Positions 30,363 through 38,205 of a DNA stretch of 64,000 nt are shown here, piece by piece. The DNA is from Richelia sinica FACHB-800 (GTDB lineage Bacteria > Cyanobacteriota > Cyanobacteriia > Cyanobacteriales > Nostocaceae). The number at the start of each line of letters is the position of its first letter. Position 1 is the first letter of the stretch. The translations under genes were made by a program, and so were the position numbers. Location of the stretch: contig NZ_JACJTT010000021.1 in assembly GCF_014698825.1 (NCBI RefSeq), positions 29,518-93,517 on the forward strand, in the 5' to 3' direction. The notes below the pieces were generated by a model that worked only from the letters and a program-made list of their open reading frames with translations, did no database searches and had not been told where the DNA came from.

Positions 30363-30543
30363 TATTTCAACTCCAGAGATAATTAATGATATGAGACCGG
30401 GTAATATTTTGTTTTTTCGTTGGTTATTCCCTGTCTTTCTATTCAATCAATTTTGCTGTTTTCAGTATTATTCTGATATCAATATGGGTATTTATAGGAA
30501 TTTAGCTATGCTAAATTCCTACATAATCGCATTCTGAATTAAG

Positions 30544-31095
30544 CTAATGACTACTACCAACTGTCATCATTCGCATTAATGGCCAATTTAAATCTTTGTC
30601 GGAAATTTCTGTTACTTCTAAAGGCCATTGAATATTAAAAAATGGATCATCGTAACGTAAACCACGCTCATAACCAGGAGTATAAAATTCACCAACTTGA
30701 TATATTACTTCACAGTTATCAGTAAGTGCTTGATAACCATGAGCAAACATTTCTGGCACATATAAAGCCCGATGATTTTCGGCACTGAGTTCAACGCCAA
30801 AGTGGGATAAAAATGTCGGTGACTCTGGACGCATGTCTATAATCACATCATAAATAGCACCTTTAGTACAGCGAATCAATTTTGTTTCTGTGGCTGGTGC
30901 AATTTGATAGTGCATACCACGTAGTGTCCCTTTTTTATAATTAAAAGATAAGTTACATTGAGCTACTGTTGGCTTTAATCCGTGGGCAATAAATTCCTGA
31001 GCACAAAAAGTCCGGGCAAAAAAACCGCGATGGTCTGGCTTTTCCTCTAAATCAATAACAAACGCATCTTTGAGATTAGTTTCGGTAAATTTCAT
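30544..31095 (-). CDS. rfbC: dTDP-4-dehydrorhamnose 3,5-epimerase-like (RfbC family), HEP island
   Basis: 183-residue cupin-fold epimerase. Key features are LRGMHYQ (the catalytic histidine at ~61), YVPEMFAHGYQAL, EVIYQVGEFYTPGYERGLRYDDP and NIQWP, all typical of RfbC/RmlC. RmlC epimerises the 4-keto intermediate at C3 and C5 of dTDP-sugars. Here the neighbouring nucleotidyltransferase looks CDP-specific (rfbF), so a CDP-4-keto sugar is an equally possible substrate. ATG at 31095. The next gene lies beyond a 305-bp gap that holds a MITE-like repeat. Confidence 0.88.
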   Translation of the reverse strand: MKFTETNLKDAFVIDLEEKPDHRGFFARTFCAQEFIAHGLKPTVAQCNLSFNYKKGTLRGMHYQIAPATETKLIRCTKGAIYDVIIDMRPESPTFLSHFGVELSAENHRALYVPEMFAHGYQALTDNCEVIYQVGEFYTPGYERGLRYDDPFFNIQWPLEVTEISDKDLNWPLMRMMTVGSSH

Positions 31096-31197
31096 AGTAA
31101 TAGTAATTGCAGATTGCTTGACAGTTGTGTGAACTAAAGACAGTAGATAAGTAGGTCAGATTTGAAAAACGTAAAATGCAGTTACTGGGATTGCTTC

Positions 31198-31338
31198 ATA
31201 CCAATTCCATAAAAGAATGCGACAGATGCGTAGGTTGGGTTGAACAAAGTGAAACCCAACATTTACAAGGTTTTAGAGTGTTGGGTTTCGTACCTCAACC
31301 CAACCTACATCTGTAACAATCATTTTTTAAATTGGTAT
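31198..31338. repeat. MITE-like element with nested inverted repeats
   Basis: 141-bp segment bounded by ATACCAATT (31198-31206) and AATTGGTAT (31330-31338). Inside are longer imperfect arms CAGATGCGTAGGTTGGGTTG and CTCAACCCAACCTACATCTG. Innermost are perfect arms GAAACCCAACA and TGTTGGGTTTC. The three nested pairs would fold into a long hairpin. I recognise very similar sequences as common in Nostocales intergenic DNA. No ORF is contained. No clear target-site duplication is visible. Confidence 0.8.
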
Positions 31339-31400
31339 CACTCCACTGTGTTCCTTTCACAATGACGTTTTATATTTAATCAGGTTGACCTACTTAATTA

Positions 31401-32267
31401 TTAGGAGTTCAATGAAGAACTTACGGTTGGTTTAGCAAAGGTATCATCCCAATATTGAGTACAAAGTTCTGGTCTTTTAGGTGGGTTAGTAGTGTAGACA
31501 AAAAAGAGGGCTGACCGTTCTTCTGTGCGAATTGTACCGTGATGTAATGCCGTTCTAGGGTCAGCAATCACTACTGTTCCCGCAGGACCAGGACAGGATT
31601 TCCAAGCAGATTTGGGAATAATTGGTTCAACTTCTTCATCATTAATTCCTAAATAACCAGACTGCCACAATTTATAATCAACTCGGTAGGCATTTGGGTT
31701 AGGAAATGAAGTTAAAGATAGAGGAATATATTCAAAAGGCCCGTGTTTTTTTTCTACATCATTTAAATAAATGATGACTTTTACCATACGACGGTCTTCT
31801 GAATCTTTATGCCATAGTAGTGTACCAAACTGATGTTCATTTGGAAAATCTTTCCGAAGATGAACTCCATGAAAAGCCACAGGTAAACCAAGATAATTTT
31901 CAATAATGTTAATTAGGCGTTGATTATTACCCCAATTGTAGATTTCTGGTAAATCTGTCAGGGTGTAAATTTGTGGCAATCTCTCATCTAAATTTTGATT
32001 ATCAACTGCTGCCATTCTCACCAGTTGCTTATATGCAGATTGGAGCATTTTTGGTGTAGAATCTATACCTAAATCAGCCAAAGAAGTAATGTAAGCTCCT
32101 TCTGTTTTTAGAGTATTAACAATGAAGCGATCGCCTACTGATAATTGAGGTAAATTGCTTCTATGTTTTACTAATGATGCTCTATATAGTACCTCTGATT
32201 TCAAGTTAAATAACTTGTCTTGAATTCTGTTGATCATAGGATTAACTCCTGACTCATTTACAGACAT
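31401..32267 (-). CDS. Phytanoyl-CoA dioxygenase-like Fe(II)/2-oxoglutarate oxygenase, HEP island
   Basis: 288-residue protein. The core has the 2-His-1-carboxylate layout: LLWHKDSEDRRMVK (H-x-D), VIIYLNDVEKKHGPFEYIP, and distal histidine and arginine in TALHHGTIRTEERSALFF. This is typical of the PhyH family, which hydroxylates or otherwise oxidises small metabolites. Its ATG directly abuts the stop of the upstream GT2 gene (0-bp gap), so the two are coupled. A role in oxidising a sugar or lipid-linked intermediate of the envelope polysaccharide is inferred from context only. Confidence 0.82.
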   Translation of the reverse strand: MSVNESGVNPMINRIQDKLFNLKSEVLYRASLVKHRSNLPQLSVGDRFIVNTLKTEGAYITSLADLGIDSTPKMLQSAYKQLVRMAAVDNQNLDERLPQIYTLTDLPEIYNWGNNQRLINIIENYLGLPVAFHGVHLRKDFPNEHQFGTLLWHKDSEDRRMVKVIIYLNDVEKKHGPFEYIPLSLTSFPNPNAYRVDYKLWQSGYLGINDEEVEPIIPKSAWKSCPGPAGTVVIADPRTALHHGTIRTEERSALFFVYTTNPPKRPELCTQYWDDTFAKPTVSSSLNS

Positions 32268-33284
32268 TTATTGCTCATACTGTCTGACTTCTTGGCTGCT
32301 GGAATTATCTCTTGCTTCTGCCAATTTGAATTCCCGTGTTGGGATGGGAATTAATTCAAAAGCAGATATAGTTACTAAAGCCAAAAATGGTACCACAGTT
32401 TTAATTGCAGAGACAGGCCATCTGCGTAAAGCTCCTAGAAATACTTTTAAATTGACCTCTTTGAAGTTATGCAGCATCATCTTGCGACAAAACTCCTGAG
32501 AATAGCCACTTTCTTCTAGTTTTAAAATTACTTCAGGAATGTGTTTATATTGCATTAACAGCGCAGATTTTGGCTCTTTCTGCCAATAGCTGACACCCAC
32601 GATACATTCTAAATAAATATCTTTTGTCACAACCACTCTACCATTAGCAGCACAATAGCCAGCTAAATACGCTAAAGCTATCCAATTGTTAACGGCATCC
32701 GGCCACTTTTCTAGAGCAACTTTGACTAAATCAGCCCGGTAAATTGTGGCAGTTAGGAAGATAACTGCACCAACACTTTTAGCAAAACAATGCCCAAATG
32801 TTGCTTTACCTTCTCTTTCCCCTTCTTCTTGATCTGCATCAAACCAACGATTACCAATAATGGTCGGTGGATGAACAGCTTCTCCTGTAATTTTGTTACG
32901 ACCAGAGAAATTTAAAAAGAGTAATGATAAATCTGTATATTGTTTAATTTTATCTATGATATGAGCAATGGCTCGTATCTGAATTGGGTCATCATCACCA
33001 ATTGCCCACACATATTTAGTAGTAGCTGTACTTAGGCAGTAAAAAATATTTTTCATTACGCCTACATTTTCAGGATTTCTATTATATCTAAAGGTGATAT
33101 GACTCAAGATATTTTGCCACTTTTTCACAATAATTGGTGTGTGGTCAGTTGAACAATTATCAGAAACTAAAATTTCACAATCAGATTCAAATCCTTTGAT
33201 GGCTTGAGACAACCATTCTAATTGCTTATCAAGTAAATCAGCACGATTATAAGTAGGGATAGCAATAGTTAATAGTTTGGTCAT
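32268..33284 (-). CDS. Glycosyltransferase family 2 (GT-A fold), HEP island
   Basis: 338-residue GT2. MTKLLTIAIPTYNRADLLDK and SDNCSTDHTP are at the N-terminus, and the metal motif WAIGDDDPIQIRA at ~93-105 is the donor site. A C-terminal hydrophobic stretch (TVVPFLALVTISAFELI) may anchor it. It is an evident paralogue of the next gene upstream (33452-34375), sharing LLTI(A/S)IPT(Y/F)NRA, GDDDPIQIRA and the C-terminal RRWP segment; this points to a tandem duplication. It is co-directional with, and abuts, the dioxygenase gene. The specific sugar is unknown. Confidence 0.92.
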   Translation of the reverse strand: MTKLLTIAIPTYNRADLLDKQLEWLSQAIKGFESDCEILVSDNCSTDHTPIIVKKWQNILSHITFRYNRNPENVGVMKNIFYCLSTATTKYVWAIGDDDPIQIRAIAHIIDKIKQYTDLSLLFLNFSGRNKITGEAVHPPTIIGNRWFDADQEEGEREGKATFGHCFAKSVGAVIFLTATIYRADLVKVALEKWPDAVNNWIALAYLAGYCAANGRVVVTKDIYLECIVGVSYWQKEPKSALLMQYKHIPEVILKLEESGYSQEFCRKMMLHNFKEVNLKVFLGALRRWPVSAIKTVVPFLALVTISAFELIPIPTREFKLAEARDNSSSQEVRQYEQ

Positions 33285-33451
33285 GGGGTGTAATCAATAT
33301 CTTTTAAAGTGTGGTTATGAAAGTAGTGCAAACAAAGAACCAAAATACAATCATTACCAGGTATTAAGCTGTTGTAAATTTAATCAAGTCAATATCATGA
33401 CTGTACAAACCAAAATCCTGATAAAAGTGCTTTTAGAAATCCAATTCTTAT

Positions 33452-34375
33452 TCAAGCAGTACGTAGTTTCCATCTAGATATAGCTACTAAAATAAAATAG
33501 GGGATGAGGATATTAGTTGTCATAATCGGCCAGCGTCTGAAAGCACCAAAAATTACCCGCCAGTTTTTATCAGTAAAATGTTCTAATATCAATTGCTGGC
33601 AAAATGCTTGGTTATATCCTATTTTCATTAATTTGATATACACAGCAGGTAAATCAGCGTAACGAATCTTGAACCACAGTTTTGATTCAGGAATAGAATT
33701 CATACCGCAATCGTATTGTAAATACACATCTTTGGTGATTTTGACGCTACCTTGAGTGGCACAAAAGGCAGTCCAATATATTTGTGCTTCGCGGTTATCA
33801 ATGCTAGTATTCCATTCTTGTAAGGCTTTTTTCACGGCTGTGGTTCTGTAGATTTGAGCAGTCATAAATGCCAACCCAGAGAAATTTTCCTGTAAACACT
33901 GCTCAATAATTTTTTTGCCATCTAGATAAATTTGCTCATGGTCAATGGTAAAACACCGTTCATATACTAGTTTTCCGGTGGGTACATAGAACCAGGAAAA
34001 ATTGAGCATCAATAACGCTAGGTCTGGATTTTGTTTAATGGTGTTAATGACGTAACTTAACGCTCTGATTTGAATCGGGTCATCATCACCAATTACCCAA
34101 ACATATTTGGTGTTAGCACTTTGAAAACAATGGGCTATATTGGGCATAACACCAATATTAGTTTTATTTCTATGGCTTTTAAATGTTGTTTGGTTAAAGT
34201 TTGGTTGCCATTTTGTAATTATTTCTTGAGTGTTATCGGTGGAACAGTTATCAGAAATAAAAATTTCGCATTCGTGTTCATAGCCTTTGATAGCTTCAGC
34301 TAACCAAGTTAGTTGTTTATCTAAAAATGAGGCACGGTTAAAGGTGGGAATGCTGATTGTCAGTAATTTATGCAT
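33452..34375 (-). CDS. Glycosyltransferase family 2 (GT-A fold), HEP island
   Basis: 307-residue GT2, paralogue of the gene at 32268. It has LLTISIPTFNRASFLDK, SDNCSTDNTQEI and the metal motif WVIGDDDPIQIRA, then SWFYVPTGK in place of the partner's SGRNKITGE, indicating diverged acceptor specificity. A 167-bp gap lies between the two tandem copies. The C-terminus is slightly shorter than the partner's. It is part of the HEP island run between the SDR epimerase and the second GT2 copy. Confidence 0.9.
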   Translation of the reverse strand: MHKLLTISIPTFNRASFLDKQLTWLAEAIKGYEHECEIFISDNCSTDNTQEIITKWQPNFNQTTFKSHRNKTNIGVMPNIAHCFQSANTKYVWVIGDDDPIQIRALSYVINTIKQNPDLALLMLNFSWFYVPTGKLVYERCFTIDHEQIYLDGKKIIEQCLQENFSGLAFMTAQIYRTTAVKKALQEWNTSIDNREAQIYWTAFCATQGSVKITKDVYLQYDCGMNSIPESKLWFKIRYADLPAVYIKLMKIGYNQAFCQQLILEHFTDKNWRVIFGAFRRWPIMTTNILIPYFILVAISRWKLRTA

Positions 34376-34496
34376 GGATTAACTTCTTTTTATAGTTTCA
34401 TATTTGATGCTCCTGATTAATAAAACGTGAAGGTATCAGGAACTCAGAAGACAGTCAATGCTGACTCCTGAATCCTAAATACTTGAAGGAGTAAGC

Positions 34497-35522
34497 TTAT
34501 TTATTCCAGAAGAAATCTTGATTTATTTGTTGAGTACGAATTAAATACTCTAGTTGCTTCAATCTTGTAAACCCTCGGAAAAGAAATGTATCTTCACTCA
34601 TGTCAATTTGACTGAATAGGTTATATAGTTGTTGTGCGCCAAGTTGAGCATTCCAATCACATTTGAAACCAGGAAGAAGAGTGTTTATTTTCTCAAATGA
34701 GACTCGATAGCTGCGATTATCTGCACCATTATTACCGAAAGATAATTTACAACCAGGGAAGGTTTCAGCAATAATTTCGGCGATTTCTTTCACTCGGTAA
34801 TTATTGGCTGTATCACCAACATTAAAAACTTGGTTGTGGATAATATCTCTGGGTGCTTCTAATACACAAACAATGGCTTTGCAAATATCTAAGGCGTGAA
34901 CCAGTGGCCGCCAAGGTGTACCATCGCTGGTCATTTTAATTTCTTTGGTTGTCCAGGCTAACCCAGCTAAGTTGTTGAGTACAATATCAAAGCGCATTCT
35001 GGGGGAAGCACCAAAGGCGGTAGCATTCCGCATAAAAGTGGGAGAAAAGTCATCGTTAGCTAGTGGTTTGACATCCCGTTCCACTAAGGTTTTGCATTCT
35101 GCGTAAGCTGTTTGGGGGTTAACGGGAGATTCTTCGGTGACATCTCCTTCACTGGCAACGCCGTAAACGCTACAGGAAGACATATAGACAAAGCGACGAA
35201 CACCTACAGCTTTAGCTAGGTTAGCGAGGCGAACAGAGCCTAAATGATTGATATCGTAGGTGATGTTGGGTGATAATTGCCCGGTAGGGTCATTGGAGAG
35301 TTCAGCCATGTGAACAATGGCATCTACCCCAGCTAAATCTTCGGGAACAATGTCACGGATATCTTTATTGAGGGTTTTGGCTGTAACATCAGTACCGTTA
35401 TATAACCAGCCAGCTTTATAAAAACCTGTATCGACACCGATAACTTCGTGACCTTTGTTCATCAACAAAGAAGGTAATAAGGAGCCAAGATAACCTTCTG
35501 TTCCTGTGACTAATATTTTCAT
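34497..35522 (-). CDS. NAD-dependent epimerase/dehydratase (extended SDR), HEP island
   Basis: 341-residue sugar-nucleotide SDR. The Rossmann motif GTEGYLGSLL is at ~7-16. The catalytic triad region shows SSCSVYG and Y-x3-K in TAYAECK (~135-145). Then come DGTPWRPLVHALDI and VFNVGDTANNYRVKEIAE, which match NDP-sugar epimerases. It could serve as the 4,6-dehydratase, the reductase or an epimerase of the rfbF pathway; motifs alone do not separate these. It lies 37 bp downstream of the LhgO-like gene on the same strand, so the two form one unit. Confidence 0.9.
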   Translation of the reverse strand: MKILVTGTEGYLGSLLPSLLMNKGHEVIGVDTGFYKAGWLYNGTDVTAKTLNKDIRDIVPEDLAGVDAIVHMAELSNDPTGQLSPNITYDINHLGSVRLANLAKAVGVRRFVYMSSCSVYGVASEGDVTEESPVNPQTAYAECKTLVERDVKPLANDDFSPTFMRNATAFGASPRMRFDIVLNNLAGLAWTTKEIKMTSDGTPWRPLVHALDICKAIVCVLEAPRDIIHNQVFNVGDTANNYRVKEIAEIIAETFPGCKLSFGNNGADNRSYRVSFEKINTLLPGFKCDWNAQLGAQQLYNLFSQIDMSEDTFLFRGFTRLKQLEYLIRTQQINQDFFWNK

Positions 35523-35559
35523 TGTGGTTAAGTCCTTGTTGTTAATTTCTGTAATTGGC

Positions 35560-36771
35560 TTAGGCGACTAAACTGGGTAAGTGTGACTGTTGGGGAATTT
35601 TTGCGACTATTGCTTTGCCAATTTCTAAGGAAGAAGTAGCAGCCGGAGAGGGAGCATTGCAAACATGAATGGAGTTGTCACCTTGAATGATTAAAAAGTC
35701 ATCTACAAGGGAGCCGTTGTTCATCAATGCTTGAGCGCGAACTCCTGCATGGGTGGGAATTAAATCATCCGCTTGGACTTCGGGAATGAGTGCTTGCAAA
35801 CTTCTGACAAAGGCAGCTTTACTAAAGGAACGAATGATTTCCTGAATACCTTCATCAGCATGTTTAGCGGCTAGTTTCCAAAAACCGGGGTAGGTGATGA
35901 CTTCTGCAAAGTCCCGTAGGTCGAAGTCGGTTTTGTGATAACCTTCTCGTTTGAGGCTGAGAACTGCATTAGGGCCAGCATGAACGCTGTTATCAATCAT
36001 GCGGGTGAAGTGAACGCCCAGGAAGGGAAAGTCTGGGTTGGGAACTGGGTAAATGAGGGTTTTGACGAGATAGCGTTTTTCTGGTTTGAGTTCGTAGTAT
36101 TCGCCTCGGAAGGGGACGATTTTGGCTTGAGGGTTAAGTTTGGCTAATTTGGCGATGCGATCGCTATGTAATCCTGCACAATTAATGACAAAGCGAGTTG
36201 TAAAATTGCCTTGGTTAGTCTCTAATACTTGATTCTTACCTTGGCTGATGATTTTCAGCACTTTAGTATTGAGCCGTAACTCTCCCCCACGTTGCTGAAT
36301 TAACTCTGCATATTTTTGACAAACTTGCTTGTAATTAACAATTCCGGTAGAAAATACCCGAATTCCACCCACACAACTAACATGGGGTTCAATTTCTCTC
36401 ACTTCTTCCGGGCTAATTCTTTTAACAGCGATGTCGTTTTCTAAACCGCGTTTGTAGAGATTTTCTAAGCGTGGCAGTTCTTGCTCATTTGTTGCTACAA
36501 TCACTTTACCACAAACTTCATGGTCAATCTGATGTTTTTGGCAAAATTCCACCATTGAGCGACTACCATCACGGCAGAATTGTGCTTTAAAACTACCTGG
36601 TTTGTAGTAAATACCAGAGTGAATTACACCGCTATTATTACCTGTTTGATGAAATGCTAATTGACTTTCTTTCTCGATCACCAATATTTTGGCATCAGGG
36701 TAGCGATCGCATAATGCCATACCGGTAGAAAGTCCAACTATTCCTCCACCAATGATTACAAAATCATACAT
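35560..36771 (-). CDS. L-2-hydroxyglutarate oxidase-like FAD oxidoreductase (LhgO family), HEP island
   Basis: 403-residue FAD enzyme of the DAO superfamily. The dinucleotide-binding motif VIIGGGIVGLSTGMAL is near the N-terminus. GIVNYKQVCQKYAELI, FVINCAGLHSDRIA and the C-terminal PSPAATSSLEIGK, all typical of LhgO, follow. In central metabolism LhgO oxidises L-2-hydroxyglutarate to 2-oxoglutarate. Within a polysaccharide cluster it probably oxidises a different hydroxy acid or sugar derivative, or removes a byproduct. A TTG at 36786 extends the frame by five residues; ATG at 36771 gives the usual N-terminus. It lies 33 bp after rfbF. Confidence 0.87.
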   Translation of the reverse strand: MYDFVIIGGGIVGLSTGMALCDRYPDAKILVIEKESQLAFHQTGNNSGVIHSGIYYKPGSFKAQFCRDGSRSMVEFCQKHQIDHEVCGKVIVATNEQELPRLENLYKRGLENDIAVKRISPEEVREIEPHVSCVGGIRVFSTGIVNYKQVCQKYAELIQQRGGELRLNTKVLKIISQGKNQVLETNQGNFTTRFVINCAGLHSDRIAKLAKLNPQAKIVPFRGEYYELKPEKRYLVKTLIYPVPNPDFPFLGVHFTRMIDNSVHAGPNAVLSLKREGYHKTDFDLRDFAEVITYPGFWKLAAKHADEGIQEIIRSFSKAAFVRSLQALIPEVQADDLIPTHAGVRAQALMNNGSLVDDFLIIQGDNSIHVCNAPSPAATSSLEIGKAIVAKIPQQSHLPSLVA

Positions 36772-36804
36772 TGTTTTGATTACCAATATTGAAAATTGAA
36801 TTTG

Positions 36805-37578
36805 TTACCATACCTGCCAAGGAGCCTTGCTACTTTGCCATAGCTCATCCAGGTATTTCTTATCTCTTAAAGTGTCCATTGGTTGCCAGAAACCATCATG
36901 TTTATACGCACATAGCTGCCCTAAATCAGCTAACTTTTCTAATGGTTCTGTTTCCCATACAGTTTTATCATCCTCAATAAAATCAATGACTTGGGGTTCT
37001 AGGACAAAATAACCACCATTTACCCAAGCACCTTCACCATCATGCTTTTCTCGGAAACTGGTGATTCTTGTTTGTTCTTGACCTAAAGAAATAGCTCCAA
37101 AGCGACCTGCTGGCTGAACAGCAGTGAGTGTAGCTAAAGTATTTTGTGATTTATGGAATTTAATTAATTCAGTAATATTGACATCGCTCACACCATCACC
37201 ATAAGTAAAGCAAAATGTCTCGTTGCCAACATGTTCTTTTACTCGCTTTAAACGCCCGCCGGTCATAGTGCTATCACCCGTATTTACTAAAGTGACTCGC
37301 CAAGGTTCTGCGTAACCAGAATGTACATTCATCTGGTTAAATCTCATGTCAAAAGTTACATCTGACATGTGTAAGAAATAATTAGCAAAATATTCCTTAA
37401 TTACATACCCTTTGTAACCACAGCAAATGACAAAATCATTAATTCCATGGGCGGAATAAATTTTCATAATGTGCCAAAGAATCGGTTTGCCACCAACTTC
37501 TACCATTGGCTTAGGTTTAATACTGGTTTCTTCACTGAGGCGTGTACCAAGTCCTCCAGCCAAAATTACTGCTTTCAT
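36805..37578 (-). CDS. rfbF: Glucose-1-phosphate cytidylyltransferase (RfbF family), first gene of the HEP island
   Basis: 257-residue nucleotidyltransferase making CDP-glucose from CTP and glucose-1-phosphate. It has MKAVILAGGLGTRLSEETSIKPKPMVEVGG, split as AGGLGTRLSEE (nucleotide loop) and KPKPMVEVGGKPILWHIM. TYGDGVSD is the metal site (~residue 128-135), followed by EPLEKLADLGQLCAYKHDGFWQPMDT. CDP specificity rests on overall resemblance to RfbF; a TTP-type enzyme is less likely. It is the most upstream gene of the minus-strand island, and a 627-bp gap precedes it. The usual partner, CDP-glucose 4,6-dehydratase, is not obvious nearby. Confidence 0.93.
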   Translation of the reverse strand: MKAVILAGGLGTRLSEETSIKPKPMVEVGGKPILWHIMKIYSAHGINDFVICCGYKGYVIKEYFANYFLHMSDVTFDMRFNQMNVHSGYAEPWRVTLVNTGDSTMTGGRLKRVKEHVGNETFCFTYGDGVSDVNITELIKFHKSQNTLATLTAVQPAGRFGAISLGQEQTRITSFREKHDGEGAWVNGGYFVLEPQVIDFIEDDKTVWETEPLEKLADLGQLCAYKHDGFWQPMDTLRDKKYLDELWQSSKAPWQVW

Positions 37579-38205
37579 GCAATGACCTCAAAAGTTTACA
37601 GGTATATTTTTCTATGTATTTATTGAGAGGAGGATGCACAGTTAATCGTTAAAAATGAATCTTGTTTATTTTGTCCGCAACTAATCTAAAGATAATTTAC
37701 CTGTAAATCAAAGCCCCAGAATAAAGAAAAAGTAAATAAAGATATTTAATATGTAAAACATTGATAAACTGTATTTATTCAAAAATCAAGGGATTAAATA
37801 TACACAAAAAAACTAGCCTATTTTACATTTTTACCATCTTTCTCAGGAAATATATTCCTAAGTAATATAAGTAATAGCAAAATACACCAGTAACGGAGTG
37901 AATTAAAAATAGGTGATTTTGATAAATTTAAAAACTATTTTCCCAACCTCTCTCCTACCAGGGAAGAGGTTGAAAAACCTGAATTTTTTGGTGACATTTC
38001 AAGATATTTAATGCCAGAAAAATGTTGGCAACAGATAATTACCCCACCCGTGCAAAAAGCACACCCTCTCTGCTTCTGAGAAGGGTTGGGGCGATGTCAT
38101 TGAACTCACGTTAAAAATCAAAAATATTAAAAACTATAGCTGTTGGAGCAGGGTGATAAATTGCTGATAGCACAGCGTGGCACAGCTATACTCCTGAACT
38201 CCTCA
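37579..38205. promoter_or_regulatory. Intergenic region upstream of the HEP island
   Basis: 627 bp. It should contain the promoter of rfbF (minus strand). It also holds short low-complexity hairpins typical of Nostocales: CCTCTCTCC...GGGAAGAGG near 37948-37970, and CCCCACCC...GGGTTGGGG near 38042-38092. At 38168-38203 lies an inverted, degenerate fragment of the dispersed repeat (reads GGAGTTCAGGAGTATAGCTG and then TGCCACGCTGTGC on the minus strand). Confidence 0.6.
38168..38203 (-). repeat. Degenerate third copy of the dispersed repeat
   Basis: On the minus strand this segment reads GGAGTTCAGGAGTATAGCTG followed by TGCCACGCTGTGC, closely matching the unit in the copies at 15061 and 40601 but without the AATTATTCTG tail. 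It lies just beyond the stop codon of the kinase-TPR gene. Confidence 0.65.

Noticed and set aside
30363..30446. 28-residue N-terminal extension of the SAF-domain dehydrogenase
   Set aside because: It is hydrophobic and unlike the family; ATG at 30362 has GGAG at proper spacing.
36789..36980. Plus-strand ORF opposite rfbF
   Set aside because: Entirely antisense to the conserved C-terminus of rfbF; no homology or ribosome binding site.
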